From NCBI RefSeq assembly GCF_023896955.1, contig NZ_JAMHIW010000003.1, forward strand, positions 558,001-622,000: a stretch of DNA of 64,000 bases, given 5' to 3'. The notes below the pieces were generated by a model. It was not told the origin of the DNA. It made no database searches and saw only the letters and a list, made by a program, of their open reading frames with translations. Position numbers and translations under genes: made by a program. Positions 31,827 to 39,912 of the stretch are shown one piece after another. Positions within the stretch are counted from its first letter, which is position 1. Each line of letters begins with the position of its first letter. The stretch comes from Micromonospora sp. RHAY321 (GTDB lineage Bacteria; Actinomycetota; Actinomycetes; Mycobacteriales; Micromonosporaceae).

Positions 31827-32519
31827 GTGCCACCGTCGGTCGATTCCGCTTCCGCGCCGCCGGTGCCGCCCCGCGGCCACCGCGTCCGGCAGACCATCGA
31901 GCAGCTCCGCGCCCGGATCCTGGGTGGCGAGTGGCCGGTCGGCGCCCGCATCCCCACCGAGCCGCAACTGGTCGCCGCGCTGGGCGTCGGGCGCAACACC
32001 GTCCGTGAGGCCGTCCGTGCCCTGGTGCACGCCGGCGTGCTGGAGTGCCGGCAGGGCTCCGGCACGTACGTGGTGTCCACCGACGAGCTGGCACCGGTGG
32101 TGGCCCGACAGCTCGGCGACGATCGGATGACCGAGGTCATCGAGGTGCGGCGCGCCTTCGAGGTGGAGGCCGCCCGACTCGCCGCCCTACGGCGTACCCC
32201 GGCCGACCTGGCGGCGCTCGACGGCGCGCTCGCCGAGCGCGAGGCGGCCTGGCAGGGCGGTCGGGTGGACGCGTTCGTCGAGGCGGACGCGGCACTGCAC
32301 ACCGCGGTGGTCGCCGCCGCGCACAACGCGATGCTCGCCGAGCTGTACGCCTCGGTCGGCGCCGCCCTGCGCAGCACCGTCGCCCAGGCGATGGGGGACG
32401 TGCTCACACCCGAGCGCTACGTCGACCACACCCGACTGGTGGAGGCGATCCGGGCCGGTGACCCGGCGCTGGCGGCGATCGAAGCCGGCGCTTTTCTGGA
32501 GCCCGCCGGAGGGGCATAG
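31827..32519 (+). CDS. GntR-family regulator, FCD subfamily (230 aa)
   Basis: N-terminal GntR winged helix (about 20-90: PVGARIPTEPQLVAALGVGR, NTVREAVRALVHAGVLECRQ) and C-terminal all-helical FCD ligand domain (about 95-225: IEVRRAFEVEAARLAALRRT, HTAVVAAAHNAMLAELYA). Family members bind small carboxylic acids. Divergent from the MFS transporter, so that gene is its likely target. GTG 31827 start; no strong ribosome-binding site. Confidence 0.9.
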   Translation: MPPSVDSASAPPVPPRGHRVRQTIEQLRARILGGEWPVGARIPTEPQLVAALGVGRNTVREAVRALVHAGVLECRQGSGTYVVSTDELAPVVARQLGDDRMTEVIEVRRAFEVEAARLAALRRTPADLAALDGALAEREAAWQGGRVDAFVEADAALHTAVVAAAHNAMLAELYASVGAALRSTVAQAMGDVLTPERYVDHTRLVEAIRAGDPALAAIEAGAFLEPAGGA

Positions 32520-32558
32520 GTTGTGCCGGACGGAAAACCGGACACCTCGGGAGTACGG

Positions 32559-33020
32559 ATGCTCAAGGGCTTCAAAGACTTCATCATGCGCGGCAACGTC
32601 GTCGACCTGGCGGTCGGCATCGTGATCGGCGCCGCGTTCACCGGCGTGGTCACCGCTCTCACGACCTCCTTCCTCAAGCCGATCATCAAGCTGGTCGGCG
32701 GCGGGGATGACCAGTTCGCTGGTCAGTGGGAGATCAGCAAGGGCAACTTCATGGACTGGGCGGGGTTCCTCAACGCCCTCATCACGTTCGTGCTCACCGC
32801 GGCGGTGCTCTACTTCTTCGTGGTGTTCCCGATGAACAAGCTGGCCGAGCGGCGCCAGCGGGGCGAGGAGCCGCCACCGGCGGCGCCGAGCGAGGAGGTC
32901 AAGCTGCTCACCGAGATCCGGGACGCGCTGGTCTCCGCCGGTCACACCACTCCGGGCCAGCAGCGCGGGGCGCTGGACGACGTGCTGGGCCGCCGCACGG
33001 AGCCGCCGGCACCGCGCTGA
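32559..33020 (+). CDS. mscL: Large-conductance mechanosensitive channel MscL (153 aa)
   Basis: MscL opens under membrane tension to release osmolytes. The N-terminus MLKGFKDFIMRGNVVDLAVG is the hallmark, followed by helix 1 (VIGAAFTGVVTALTTSFLKP), a periplasmic loop and helix 2 (FLNALITFVLTAAVLYFFVV). A charged C-terminal helix completes it. ATG 32559 is chosen because GGGAG lies five bases upstream; a GTG at 32523 would add 12 unlikely residues. A strong hairpin follows the stop. Confidence 0.97.
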   Translation: MLKGFKDFIMRGNVVDLAVGIVIGAAFTGVVTALTTSFLKPIIKLVGGGDDQFAGQWEISKGNFMDWAGFLNALITFVLTAAVLYFFVVFPMNKLAERRQRGEEPPPAAPSEEVKLLTEIRDALVSAGHTTPGQQRGALDDVLGRRTEPPAPR

Positions 33021-33035
33021 CCGACGGATGCACAT

Positions 33036-33064
33036 CGGCCCCTGCGGGAATCCCGCAGGGGCCG
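33036..33064 (+). terminator. Perfect 13-bp hairpin after mscL
   Basis: CGGCCCCTGCGGG, loop AAT, CCCGCAGGGGCCG: a perfect stem 16 bases after the mscL stop, followed by CATCTT. Strong intrinsic-type terminator. Confidence 0.8.
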
Positions 33065-33087
33065 CATCTTCTCGTACGTGTGTTCGA

Positions 33088-33093
33088 TAGAGT
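33088..33093 (+). promoter_or_regulatory. -10 element for leaderless small gene
   Basis: TAGAGT (TANNNT) lies exactly six bases before ATG 33100; no ribosome-binding site, so the transcript is probably leaderless. Confidence 0.55.
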
Positions 33094-33099
33094 CCCGCC

Positions 33100-33351
33100 A
33101 TGGAGCAGCGAAAGCACTGGTGGAACGGGAAATGGGGGCGACTGGCCCGGCGGGACGTCTTCCTCCGGGTGGACGCCGACCGGTGGCACGTCGAGCAGCG
33201 CGCCGGCGGCGCCGAGGGCATCTCCCGGTTCTACGAGTACGGCAGTGCGGACGAGGCCGAGGACACGGTACGGGCACTGCTCGACGGCCCGGACACCTGG
33301 CGCGAGCTGTCCCCGCGCCCACCGGGCGGCTGGACCCCGACGAACGGCTGA
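33100..33351 (+). CDS. Unknown 83-aa protein
   Basis: Not a named family that I recognise. Hydrophilic, with a basic aromatic N-terminus (EQRKHWWNGKWGRLARRDVF), the pattern RVDADRWHVEQR and an acidic middle (EYGSADEAEDTVRALLDGPD). No membrane segment or signal. Coding bias and the well-placed leaderless promoter support it as real. It stands alone between the mscL terminator and the next gene. Confidence 0.8.
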   Translation: MEQRKHWWNGKWGRLARRDVFLRVDADRWHVEQRAGGAEGISRFYEYGSADEAEDTVRALLDGPDTWRELSPRPPGGWTPTNG

Positions 33352-33401
33352 GCGGTAGACGACAGCGTTTAGCGGCGTACCGCCCCGGGAACCGCGATGG
33401 G

Positions 33402-33773
33402 ATGAACCCCCAGGACGAGCAGCAGGCGACCATCTCGCGGATCACCACGGGGATGCCGGTGATCGACCCCGCCGGCGCCGAGGTCGGCACGGTGGATCTC
33501 GTCCAGCGGGGTGATCCGAACGCGGTGACCGTGCAGGCGCCGACCGCCGATCCGGGCAGCAGCCTGGACGAGCTGATCGAGGCCACGGCGGTCGACGAGC
33601 CAGAGGTCCCGGCCGACCTGGCGGCCCGGCTGCTGCACGGCGGCTACCTGAAGGTCTCCACCGAGCTGGCCGGGACCGGCGCGGTGTACGTCCCGGCCGA
33701 CCGGATCGCCGCCGTCACGGACGGCCGGGTGCTCCTCACGGTCGGCGTGGCCGACCTCCCTCCCGAGGAGTAG
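33402..33773 (+). CDS. DUF2171/PRC-barrel-like protein (123 aa)
   Basis: Small soluble protein with two short beta repeats: ITTGMPVIDPAGAEVGTVDL (residues 14-33) and GTGAVYVPADRIAAVTDGRV near the C-terminus. These resemble PRC-barrel/DUF2171 proteins of unknown role, often implicated in stress or RNA/ribosome contacts. Hairpins follow the stop. Start ATG 33402. Confidence 0.75.
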   Translation: MNPQDEQQATISRITTGMPVIDPAGAEVGTVDLVQRGDPNAVTVQAPTADPGSSLDELIEATAVDEPEVPADLAARLLHGGYLKVSTELAGTGAVYVPADRIAAVTDGRVLLTVGVADLPPEE

Positions 33774-33811
33774 CTCCGGTCGGGCAGCGCAGTCCTCGAC
33801 GCTGCCTGCCC

Positions 33812-33845
33812 AGGCGACGGGTCCGGGTACCGGCACCCGTCGCCT
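33812..33845 (+). terminator. Rho-independent-like terminator
   Basis: AGGCGACGGGT pairs perfectly with ACCCGTCGCCT across a 12-base loop, followed by TTT. It lies 38 bases after the DUF2171-like gene. Confidence 0.75.
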
Positions 33846-33853
33846 TTGGAGCT

Positions 33854-33899
33854 GATGTCGTAAACGATTCAGCCAGCGTGATGTCCTAAGCGATTCAGC
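33854..33899. repeat. Two 20-bp direct repeats at the end of the BenE gene
   Basis: GATGTCGTAAACGATTCAGC (33854-33873) and GATGTCCTAAGCGATTCAGC (33880-33899) match at 18 of 20 bases with a 26-base period. The stop codon of the BenE-type gene lies in the second copy. Possibly an insertion-sequence end relic; unproven. Confidence 0.6.
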
Positions 33900-35190
33900 T
33901 CGAAAGGGAGTCGGACCCAGGCCGACCGGCGGCCGGCAGCGGCTCGGCCAGCGCCTCGGGCCGAGGCACCGCCGGCAGCGGGTCGACCGGCGCCTCGGAC
34001 CGAGGCACCTCCGATGCGGGTTGGTTCGGCGCGGCGGGTGGGCGGCGGCGGAAGAGCAGCAGCATCAGGCAGCCGGCGACCAGCCCCCAGAACGCGCCAC
34101 CGACACCGACCAGCGTCACCCCCGACGCGGTCACCACGAAGGTGACCACGGCGGCCTCCCTGGTCGCCGGGTCGGTCACCGCCGAGGCGAGTGCGGTGGC
34201 CAGGGCTCCCAGCAGCGCCAACCCGGCGACCGCCTCGATGAGGATGGGCGGGGCGACCGCGACCAGCGCGGTGGCCACGCCGGCACCCAGCCCGAGCAGG
34301 GCCAGGCCGATGCCGGCGGTGACCGAGGCGACCCACCGGCGGTCCGGGTCGGGGTGCGCGTCGGGGCCGGCGGCCAGCGCGGCGGTGATCGCCGCGAGGT
34401 TCACCGCGTGCCCGCCGGCCGGGGCGGCCAGCAGGCTGGCCAGGCCGGTGGCGCGCAGCGCGGCGCCGAAGGGCGGGCGGTAGCCGTAGCCGGCCAGCAC
34501 CGCCATGCCGGGTACGTTCTGCGCGGCCATGGTGACCAGGAACAGCGGGAGTGCGAGCCCGACCAGCGCGGACGCGTTCCACGCCGGCGCGGTCAGGGTG
34601 ACCGACGGGGTCAGCTCCCCGACGGCCAGGCCAGCCGGCGGTGCGGTCAGCGCGATGGCCGCCACCGCCACCAGCAGCGCGCCGGGCACCGCCCAGCGGC
34701 GGGCGAACCGGTGCAGCAGCAGCCAGGCGACCACCACCGGACCGGCCACCGCGGGCAGCTCGACCAGCGCGCGGACCGGCGCCGTGCACAGCGGCAGCAG
34801 CACCCCGGCGAGCATCGCGCCGGCGACCGGCTTCGGGATGGCGGCCACCGTCCGGCCGAGCGGCGGGAACAACCCGGCCGCCACGATCAGCAGACCGGAG
34901 ACGAGGAACGCGCCCACCGCGACCGGCCATCCACCCGGCGGCGGCCCGGTCGCCACCAGCAGCGCCGCACCCGGCGTGGACCAGGCCACGCTCATCGGCA
35001 CCCGGTGCCGTACGCCCAGCCAGGCGGCGGCGAGCCCGCACGCCACGCAGAGCGCGAGCAGGCCGGAGGCCGCCTGTGCGTCCGACGCGCCGGCCGCCCG
35101 GAGCCCGGCCAGCACGACGGTGAACGAGCTGGCGAAGCCGACCAGCGCGGTCACCATGCCGGCCAGCACCGGTTGCGTGCGTCCGGCCAT
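33895..35190 (-). CDS. BenE-family benzoate/H+ symporter-like transporter (431 aa)
   Basis: Polytopic membrane protein of about 12 helices. BenE markers include QPVLAGMVTALVGFASSFTV at the start, SVAWSTPGAALLVATGP, AIPKPVAGAMLAGVLLPLC and VTMAAQNVPGMAVLAGYGY. The last 45 residues are a hydrophilic Pro/Glu-rich tail ending within a direct-repeat sequence, so the natural C-terminus may have been altered. ATG 35190 is supported by GGGAGG six bases upstream. The divergent XRE-cupin regulator is typical for BenE loci. Substrate unproven. Confidence 0.88.
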   Translation of the reverse strand: MAGRTQPVLAGMVTALVGFASSFTVVLAGLRAAGASDAQAASGLLALCVACGLAAAWLGVRHRVPMSVAWSTPGAALLVATGPPPGGWPVAVGAFLVSGLLIVAAGLFPPLGRTVAAIPKPVAGAMLAGVLLPLCTAPVRALVELPAVAGPVVVAWLLLHRFARRWAVPGALLVAVAAIALTAPPAGLAVGELTPSVTLTAPAWNASALVGLALPLFLVTMAAQNVPGMAVLAGYGYRPPFGAALRATGLASLLAAPAGGHAVNLAAITAALAAGPDAHPDPDRRWVASVTAGIGLALLGLGAGVATALVAVAPPILIEAVAGLALLGALATALASAVTDPATREAAVVTFVVTASGVTLVGVGGAFWGLVAGCLMLLLFRRRPPAAPNQPASEVPRSEAPVDPLPAVPRPEALAEPLPAAGRPGSDSLSS

Positions 35191-35205
35191 CCCCATCCTC
35201 CCGAC

Positions 35206-35223
35206 TGTTCCGTTTACGGAACA
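35206..35223. promoter_or_regulatory. 18-bp perfect palindrome, likely operator
   Basis: TGTTCCGTTTACGGAACA, in the 56-base gap between the divergent BenE and XRE-cupin genes. The symmetry and place fit a binding site for the XRE-cupin regulator controlling both. Confidence 0.7.
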
Positions 35224-35246
35224 ACAGCGTGTAGCACGATAGCCGG

Positions 35247-35807
35247 GTGCCGCACCCACCACCAGCCCGCCGTCCGGGCCTCGACGTGGATCCCGCCGTC
35301 GTGGGCCGCCGGGTCCGCGCCCTCCGCGAGGAGCGGGGGATCTCGCTGTCCACACTGGCCCGACTCGCCGGCGTCGGAAAGGCCACGCTCTCCGGCCTGG
35401 AGCGCGGCACCCGCAACCCGACGCTGGAGACACTCTGGGCGGTCACCGCGCACCTCGGCGTGCCGCTGACCGCCGTGCTGGCCGAGCCGGCCGCCGAGCC
35501 CACCGTGCACGGCACCGCGGTCAGCGCCACCCTGCTGGAGGTGTTCACCGACGCCGACGCGACCTACGAGCTGTACCGGATGCGGGTCGCGCCCGGACCG
35601 GGGCAGCTCTCCCCCGCCCACCAGCCCGGGGTCACCGAACACGTCACCGTCTTCGCCGGTGTCCTGTGCGCGGGCCCGGCCGACGCGCCGCTGACCGCGC
35701 CGGCCGGCGGTCACCTCCGCTGGGTCTCCGACGTGCCGCACAGCTACACCGCGGTGGGCGACGACGAGGTCGCCGCCAGTCTGCTGCTGCGGTATCCGCG
35801 CCGCTGA
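35247..35807 (+). CDS. XRE regulator with cupin domain (186 aa)
   Basis: N-terminal XRE helix-turn-helix (about 15-75: VGRRVRALREERGISLSTLA, ATLSGLERGTRNPTLETLW) and C-terminal cupin barrel (about 95-180: YELYRMRVAPGPGQ, GVTEHVTVFAGVLCAG, WVSDVPHSYTAVGDDE). The cupin His residues could bind metal or ligand. Divergent from BenE, over a perfect palindrome, so it most likely senses the transported compound. GTG 35247 start. Confidence 0.92.
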   Translation: MPHPPPARRPGLDVDPAVVGRRVRALREERGISLSTLARLAGVGKATLSGLERGTRNPTLETLWAVTAHLGVPLTAVLAEPAAEPTVHGTAVSATLLEVFTDADATYELYRMRVAPGPGQLSPAHQPGVTEHVTVFAGVLCAGPADAPLTAPAGGHLRWVSDVPHSYTAVGDDEVAASLLLRYPRR

Positions 35808-35869
35808 TTTCTCGACATAGGCGGTGGGCGTAGAGACGGCGGTGGGGTGTTCTTGGCAAGCTGGACCCC

Positions 35870-36589
35870 ATGACGCTGATCCTCCGCTCGGCCATCCTCA
35901 ACGACATCGGACTGATCCGGACCAACAACGAGGACTCCGCCCTCGCCGGTGACCGCCTGATCGCCGTCGCCGACGGCATGGGCGGGCTGCCCGCGGGTGA
36001 GGTGGCGAGCGAGATCGTGATCCGGATCCTGGACGAGCTGGCGCCGCCGACCGAGCCCGACGAGGCCGCCGATGCCCTACGCGCCGTGGTCAGCACCGCC
36101 AACCAGCGCATCCACGCCGCCATCACCGTCGACCCGACCCGCGAGGGCATGGGTACGACGCTGACCGCGGCACTGCTGGCCGGCGAGACGCTGGTGCTGG
36201 CCCAGGTCGGCGACTCCCGCTGCTACCTGCTGCGCGACGGGGAGCTCACCCAGCTCACCCGGGACGACACGTTCGTCCAGGCACTGGTCGACCAGGGCAC
36301 ACTCTCCCCCGAGCAGGCCCGGCACCACCCGCAGCGGTCCCTGGTGACCCGGGCCGTGCAGGGCGCCGACACCCCACCGGCGGTCGGCGTGCTCACCGTG
36401 GGCCCCGGCGACCGGCTGCTCCTGTGCAGCGACGGCCTCTCCGACTACGTCGAGGACGAGGCCATCGCGGCGGCTCTGGGCATGTACTCCGACCGCCAGC
36501 AGTGCGGCGAGCAACTGGTGAAGCTCGCCCACCACGCGGGCGCGCCCGACAACGTCACCGTCGTCGTCTCCGACGTCATGACCCGCTGA
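35870..36589 (+). CDS. PP2C-family Ser/Thr protein phosphatase (239 aa)
   Basis: Classical bacterial PP2C (PstP/PppA type): DIGLIRTNNEDSAL, IAVADGMGGLPAGEVAS, MGTTLTAALLAGE, AQVGDSRCYLLRDGEL, LLCSDGLSDYVED and DNVTVVVSDV give the metal-binding aspartates. It has no transmembrane tail. It is not adjacent to a Ser/Thr kinase, so its targets are unknown. ATG 35870. Confidence 0.95.
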   Translation: MTLILRSAILNDIGLIRTNNEDSALAGDRLIAVADGMGGLPAGEVASEIVIRILDELAPPTEPDEAADALRAVVSTANQRIHAAITVDPTREGMGTTLTAALLAGETLVLAQVGDSRCYLLRDGELTQLTRDDTFVQALVDQGTLSPEQARHHPQRSLVTRAVQGADTPPAVGVLTVGPGDRLLLCSDGLSDYVEDEAIAAALGMYSDRQQCGEQLVKLAHHAGAPDNVTVVVSDVMTR

Positions 36590-36661
36590 CCCGGCCGCAG
36601 GTCCGACCTGGTCGATGGGCGAACGGCCCGCCGTGGCGATTCCGATCGACCCACTAGGTAG

Positions 36662-36690
36662 TTGTGCCATCTAGCTGATGCCGCTACTGT
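36662..36690 (+). promoter_or_regulatory. Promoter of the PadR-ABC operon (leaderless)
   Basis: -35 TTGTGC (36662-36667), 17-base spacer, -10 TACTGT (36685-36690), seven bases to GTG 36698. An imperfect inverted repeat (CTAGGTAG...CCATCTAG) around the -35 could be the PadR operator. Confidence 0.55.
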
Positions 36691-36697
36691 CCGCCGG

Positions 36698-37036
36698 GTG
36701 GATTCCGACCGGCGCGGGCAGTGGCTGCGGGGGGTGCTCGACATCTGCGTCCTGGCCCTGCTGCGGGAGCGCGAGTCGTACGGCTACCAGCTCGCCCAGG
36801 CGCTCGACGCCGCGGGAGTCGGGCCGATCCAGGGCGGCACGCTCTATCCCGTGCTGCTGCGCCTGCAACGCACCGGCCTGGTGACCGCGCAGTGGCGGGA
36901 GGGCACCGCCGGGCCGGCCCGCAAGTACTACCGGCTCACCGACGACGGGCGGGAGGCGCTGCGCCAGGGCGGCAGTGCCTGGCTCGCCTTCGTCGCCCCG
37001 GTGAGCGACGTCGTCACGAAGGGGGTCGCCGGGTGA
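36698..37036 (+). CDS. PadR-family regulator (112 aa)
   Basis: Short-form PadR (only the winged helix): LDICVLALLRERESYGYQLA, GGTLYPVLLRLQRTGLVTAQ, RKYYRLTDDGREALRQ. It opens a three-gene operon with an ABC ATPase and permease, probably repressing it. GTG 36698 is supported by a -10 seven bases upstream. The stop overlaps the next start (GTGA). Confidence 0.92.
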   Translation: MDSDRRGQWLRGVLDICVLALLRERESYGYQLAQALDAAGVGPIQGGTLYPVLLRLQRTGLVTAQWREGTAGPARKYYRLTDDGREALRQGGSAWLAFVAPVSDVVTKGVAG

Positions 37037-37878
37037 ACGCCGACGATTGGCTGCGTACGTTCACAGCCGAGCTGCACCAGCGCCGGGTCGCGGCGGACGC
37101 CGCCCGACACGTGGTCGCCGAGGCCGCCACACACCTGCGCGAGGGAGGCGGCGACCCGTGGGTCGTCTTCGGTCCACCCCACCAGTACGCGGCCGCGATC
37201 GTGGAGAGCATCGGCACCGCGCCCGGACCGCGCCCCGGGCCGGTCCGGTTGCACGCCCGGGGCATCACCAAGCGGTACGGCCGGCGGACGGTGCTGAGCG
37301 ACGCGACGCTGACCGTCCGGGCCGGACAGATCGCCGCGGTGGTCGGCGCGAACGGCTGCGGCAAGAGCACTTTCCTGCGGATCTGCGCCGGGCTGGTCTC
37401 GCCCGACGCCGGTGAGGTGACCATCTCCGGGCGGCTCGGCTACTGCCCGCAGTCCGGTGGCACCGCCGACTTCCTGCTCGCCGACGAGCACTTCGTGCTG
37501 GTCGGCGCCGGTCAGGGAGTGGCCCGGGGGCCCGCCCGCCGCGCCGGACGGGCAGCGGCCCGACAGCTCGGCTGGGAGGCGGGCGGCGACATGCTGGCCC
37601 GGCACCTCTCCGGCGGCACCCGACAGAAGCTCAACCTGACCATGTCCACGCTCAGCAATCCGGACGTGCTGCTGCTCGACGAGCCGTACCAGGGCTTCGA
37701 CCAGGGCACCTACGTCAACTTCTGGGATCAGCTCGCCCGGCTGCGCGACGCGGGCAAGGCGATCGTCGTGGTGACCCACCTGCTCAACCAGCTCGACCGG
37801 GTGGACACCGTGCTCGACCTGACCCCGACACCACAGTCCGGGTGGCTCGCGCCCGGCGTCCAGGGAGGTCACCCGTGA
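37033..37878 (+). CDS. ABC transporter ATP-binding protein with HAAS-like N-domain (281 aa)
   Basis: Residues 1-60 form a small helical domain (DDWLRTFTAELHQRRVAADA, HVVAEAATHLREGGG) like the HAAS/DUF1700 modules found beside PadR regulators. The ATPase (about 72-275) has Walker A VVGANGCGKSTFLRI, signature LSGGTRQKLNLTMS, and Walker B VLLLDEPYQGFDQ. GTG 37033 includes the helical domain and overlaps the PadR stop; starting inside would break the coupling. It pairs with the following permease; substrate unknown. Confidence 0.9.
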   Translation: MNADDWLRTFTAELHQRRVAADAARHVVAEAATHLREGGGDPWVVFGPPHQYAAAIVESIGTAPGPRPGPVRLHARGITKRYGRRTVLSDATLTVRAGQIAAVVGANGCGKSTFLRICAGLVSPDAGEVTISGRLGYCPQSGGTADFLLADEHFVLVGAGQGVARGPARRAGRAAARQLGWEAGGDMLARHLSGGTRQKLNLTMSTLSNPDVLLLDEPYQGFDQGTYVNFWDQLARLRDAGKAIVVVTHLLNQLDRVDTVLDLTPTPQSGWLAPGVQGGHP

Positions 37879-38567
37879 ACCGGCTCCTCACCGTCGCCGA
37901 GATGACCCTGCGGGAGTTGCTGCGGCGTCGGGGCGTACTCCTGCTGTTGCTGTTGATGCCGTTGACCTTCTACCTGATCCGGCGGGACGCCTACCTCGGG
38001 CAGTCGGTCCGCTCGCTGCTGCTCGGTGTGGGCTGGGCGGTGAGCACGGCCGCGCTCTTCGCCACCACCGCGGCCCGTGAGCTGGAGCCCAGGCTGAGGC
38101 TGGCCGGCTACCGCCCGCACCACCTCTATCTGGGCCGGATGCTGGGGCTCTGGACGGTGGGGCTGGTGATCTCCGTACCGTTCTTCCTGCTGCCCCTGGT
38201 CGACGGCGCGGAGCTGCGCTACGCCGGTCTGGCCGCGGCGATGCTCTGTTCCGTCGGTGTGGCGGCGCCGTTCGGCATGTTGATCGGCGCGCTGCTGCCC
38301 CGGGAGCTGGAGGGCACCTTGCTGCTGCTCACCGTGGTGACCGTGCAGATGCTGATCGACCCGGCCGGGTCGGGGGCGAAACTGACGCCGTTCTGGTCGA
38401 GTCGGGAGATCGCCACCTGGGCGGTGGACCACACCGACGAGGGCTACCTGTCCCGGGGGGCGCTGCACGGGCTCGCCGTCACCACCCTGCTGGTCCTCGG
38501 CGTGGCCGCCGTCGCCAGCGTCCGGCTGCGCCGCCGTCGGCACCTGCGGCACCTGCCCGTCGGCTGA
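37875..38567 (+). CDS. ABC-2-like transporter permease (230 aa)
   Basis: Membrane subunit for the preceding ATPase, GTGA-coupled to it. Six helices are visible: GVLLLLLLMPLTFYLI, a pair near residues 50-70, LGLWTVGLVISVPFFLLPLV, MLCSVGVAAPFGMLIGALL, LLLLTVVTVQMLIDPA, and VTTLLVLGVAAVASV near the end. A basic tail (RLRRRRHLRHLP) is cytosolic. A small drug or lipid exporter is likely. Confidence 0.85.
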   Translation: MNRLLTVAEMTLRELLRRRGVLLLLLLMPLTFYLIRRDAYLGQSVRSLLLGVGWAVSTAALFATTAARELEPRLRLAGYRPHHLYLGRMLGLWTVGLVISVPFFLLPLVDGAELRYAGLAAAMLCSVGVAAPFGMLIGALLPRELEGTLLLLTVVTVQMLIDPAGSGAKLTPFWSSREIATWAVDHTDEGYLSRGALHGLAVTTLLVLGVAAVASVRLRRRRHLRHLPVG

Positions 38568-38632
38568 CCGGCGCGCTGGCGGATTGCGCCAATCCGGTTG
38601 CTCCGACCATCCCGGCAGGTTGAGATGGTCGG

Positions 38633-39823
38633 ATGACCGTGCGCCGGGTGACCGCCGATGAACGCCTGACCACCAGCTTTCCGCTGGCCGCGTACGCCTT
38701 CGAGTCGTCACCGCTCGGTGCCGCCCGGGTCGACGCGTTCCGTGACTACCTTCCCTACCAGGCGGACAACCGGACGCTCATCGTCGAGGAGGGCGGCAGC
38801 ACCCTGGCCGCCGCCTCGGCCATCCCGATGCGGCAGAACCTGCGCGGCACGGTGCTGCCGATGGCCGGTGTCGCCGGGGTGGCCACCCATCCGCTGGCCC
38901 GCAGGCAGGGGCACGTCCGGACGCTACTGCACCAGCTCCTCGACGAGATGCGCGACGAGGGGCACGCGCTCAGCGCGCTCTACCCGTTCCGGCCCAGCTT
39001 CTACGCCCGGTTCGGCTATGCCGGGCTACCCAAGCCGCGCACGGTCACCTTCGCCACCGCCGACCTGGGCTCGCTGCTGCGCCTCGAACTGCCCGGCGAG
39101 GTGCGCTGGGAGCGGATCGGGGCCGCCTATCCGGCGTGGCGGGGGTTCACCGAGCGCTGCCTGCGGGAACGGCACGGCTTCTCGGTCTTCCCGGAGTACC
39201 GCGCCGTCGGGCTGCGCGACCGGGACGAGCACTGGCTGCTCACCGCCCGCGTGGGCGACGCTGTCACCGGCGCGGTCACGTACCGGATCGACGACCACGG
39301 CGGCACGCTCATCGGCAACGAGCTGCTGTACGCCGATCCGCTCGCCCGGGCGCTGCTGCTGCAGTTCTTCTCCCGGCACGTCGACCAGGTCGACCGGATC
39401 ACCGTCCAGGTCCCGCCCGACGAGCTGCCGGAGCTGTGGCTGACCGACCTGGCCGTGCACGTCGAGGCGCGGGCCGCCCGGCCTGGATCGTCCGCCCCGA
39501 TGGCCCGCCTGCTGTCCGTGGCCGCGCTGCACGGGCTGCCCGCCGGGCCGGGCCGGGTCCGCATCGAGCTGACCGGTGACCGCTGGCTGGCCGGCAGCCA
39601 CCTGCTGGACGGCACGAGCGGGTCGCTGGAGGTGACCTCGGACGCCGACGGCCGGACGCCGACGGCCACACTGACCGCCGCCGGGCTCTCCGCCCTGGCG
39701 TACGGGGTGCTGGACCCGGCCGAGCTGCCGCTGCGCGGGCTGGGTGAGGTGCCGGCGGACGCGGCCACCGAGCTGCGCGGCATCTTCCCCCGCCGGGTCC
39801 CGTACGTCTTCGCCGACTTCTGA
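38633..39823 (+). CDS. Eis-like GNAT N-acetyltransferase (396 aa)
   Basis: Enhanced-intracellular-survival (Eis) type: two GNAT domains and a sterol-carrier-like C-domain. The acetyl-CoA site is GVATHPLARRQGHVRTLLHQ (about residues 82-101), followed by YPFRPSFYARFGYAG, a family signature. The C-terminus RRVPYVFADF supplies the terminal carboxylate used as catalytic base in Eis. Members acetylate aminoglycosides or peptides. It stands alone. Confidence 0.92.
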   Translation: MTVRRVTADERLTTSFPLAAYAFESSPLGAARVDAFRDYLPYQADNRTLIVEEGGSTLAAASAIPMRQNLRGTVLPMAGVAGVATHPLARRQGHVRTLLHQLLDEMRDEGHALSALYPFRPSFYARFGYAGLPKPRTVTFATADLGSLLRLELPGEVRWERIGAAYPAWRGFTERCLRERHGFSVFPEYRAVGLRDRDEHWLLTARVGDAVTGAVTYRIDDHGGTLIGNELLYADPLARALLLQFFSRHVDQVDRITVQVPPDELPELWLTDLAVHVEARAARPGSSAPMARLLSVAALHGLPAGPGRVRIELTGDRWLAGSHLLDGTSGSLEVTSDADGRTPTATLTAAGLSALAYGVLDPAELPLRGLGEVPADAATELRGIFPRRVPYVFADF

Positions 39824-39900
39824 GCCTGTCGCCGGGCAGCCGAGTTTTAGCAGCTGGTTAAGCCGGCATGGCGAATTCGCCCGGACGCCGTCCCGGCTCC

Positions 39901-39906
39901 TAGCAT
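39901..39906 (+). promoter_or_regulatory. -10 element for leaderless lipoprotein gene
   Basis: TAGCAT (TANNNT) ends six bases before GTG 39913; no ribosome-binding site is present. Confidence 0.55.
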
Positions 39907-39912
39907 CACGGG

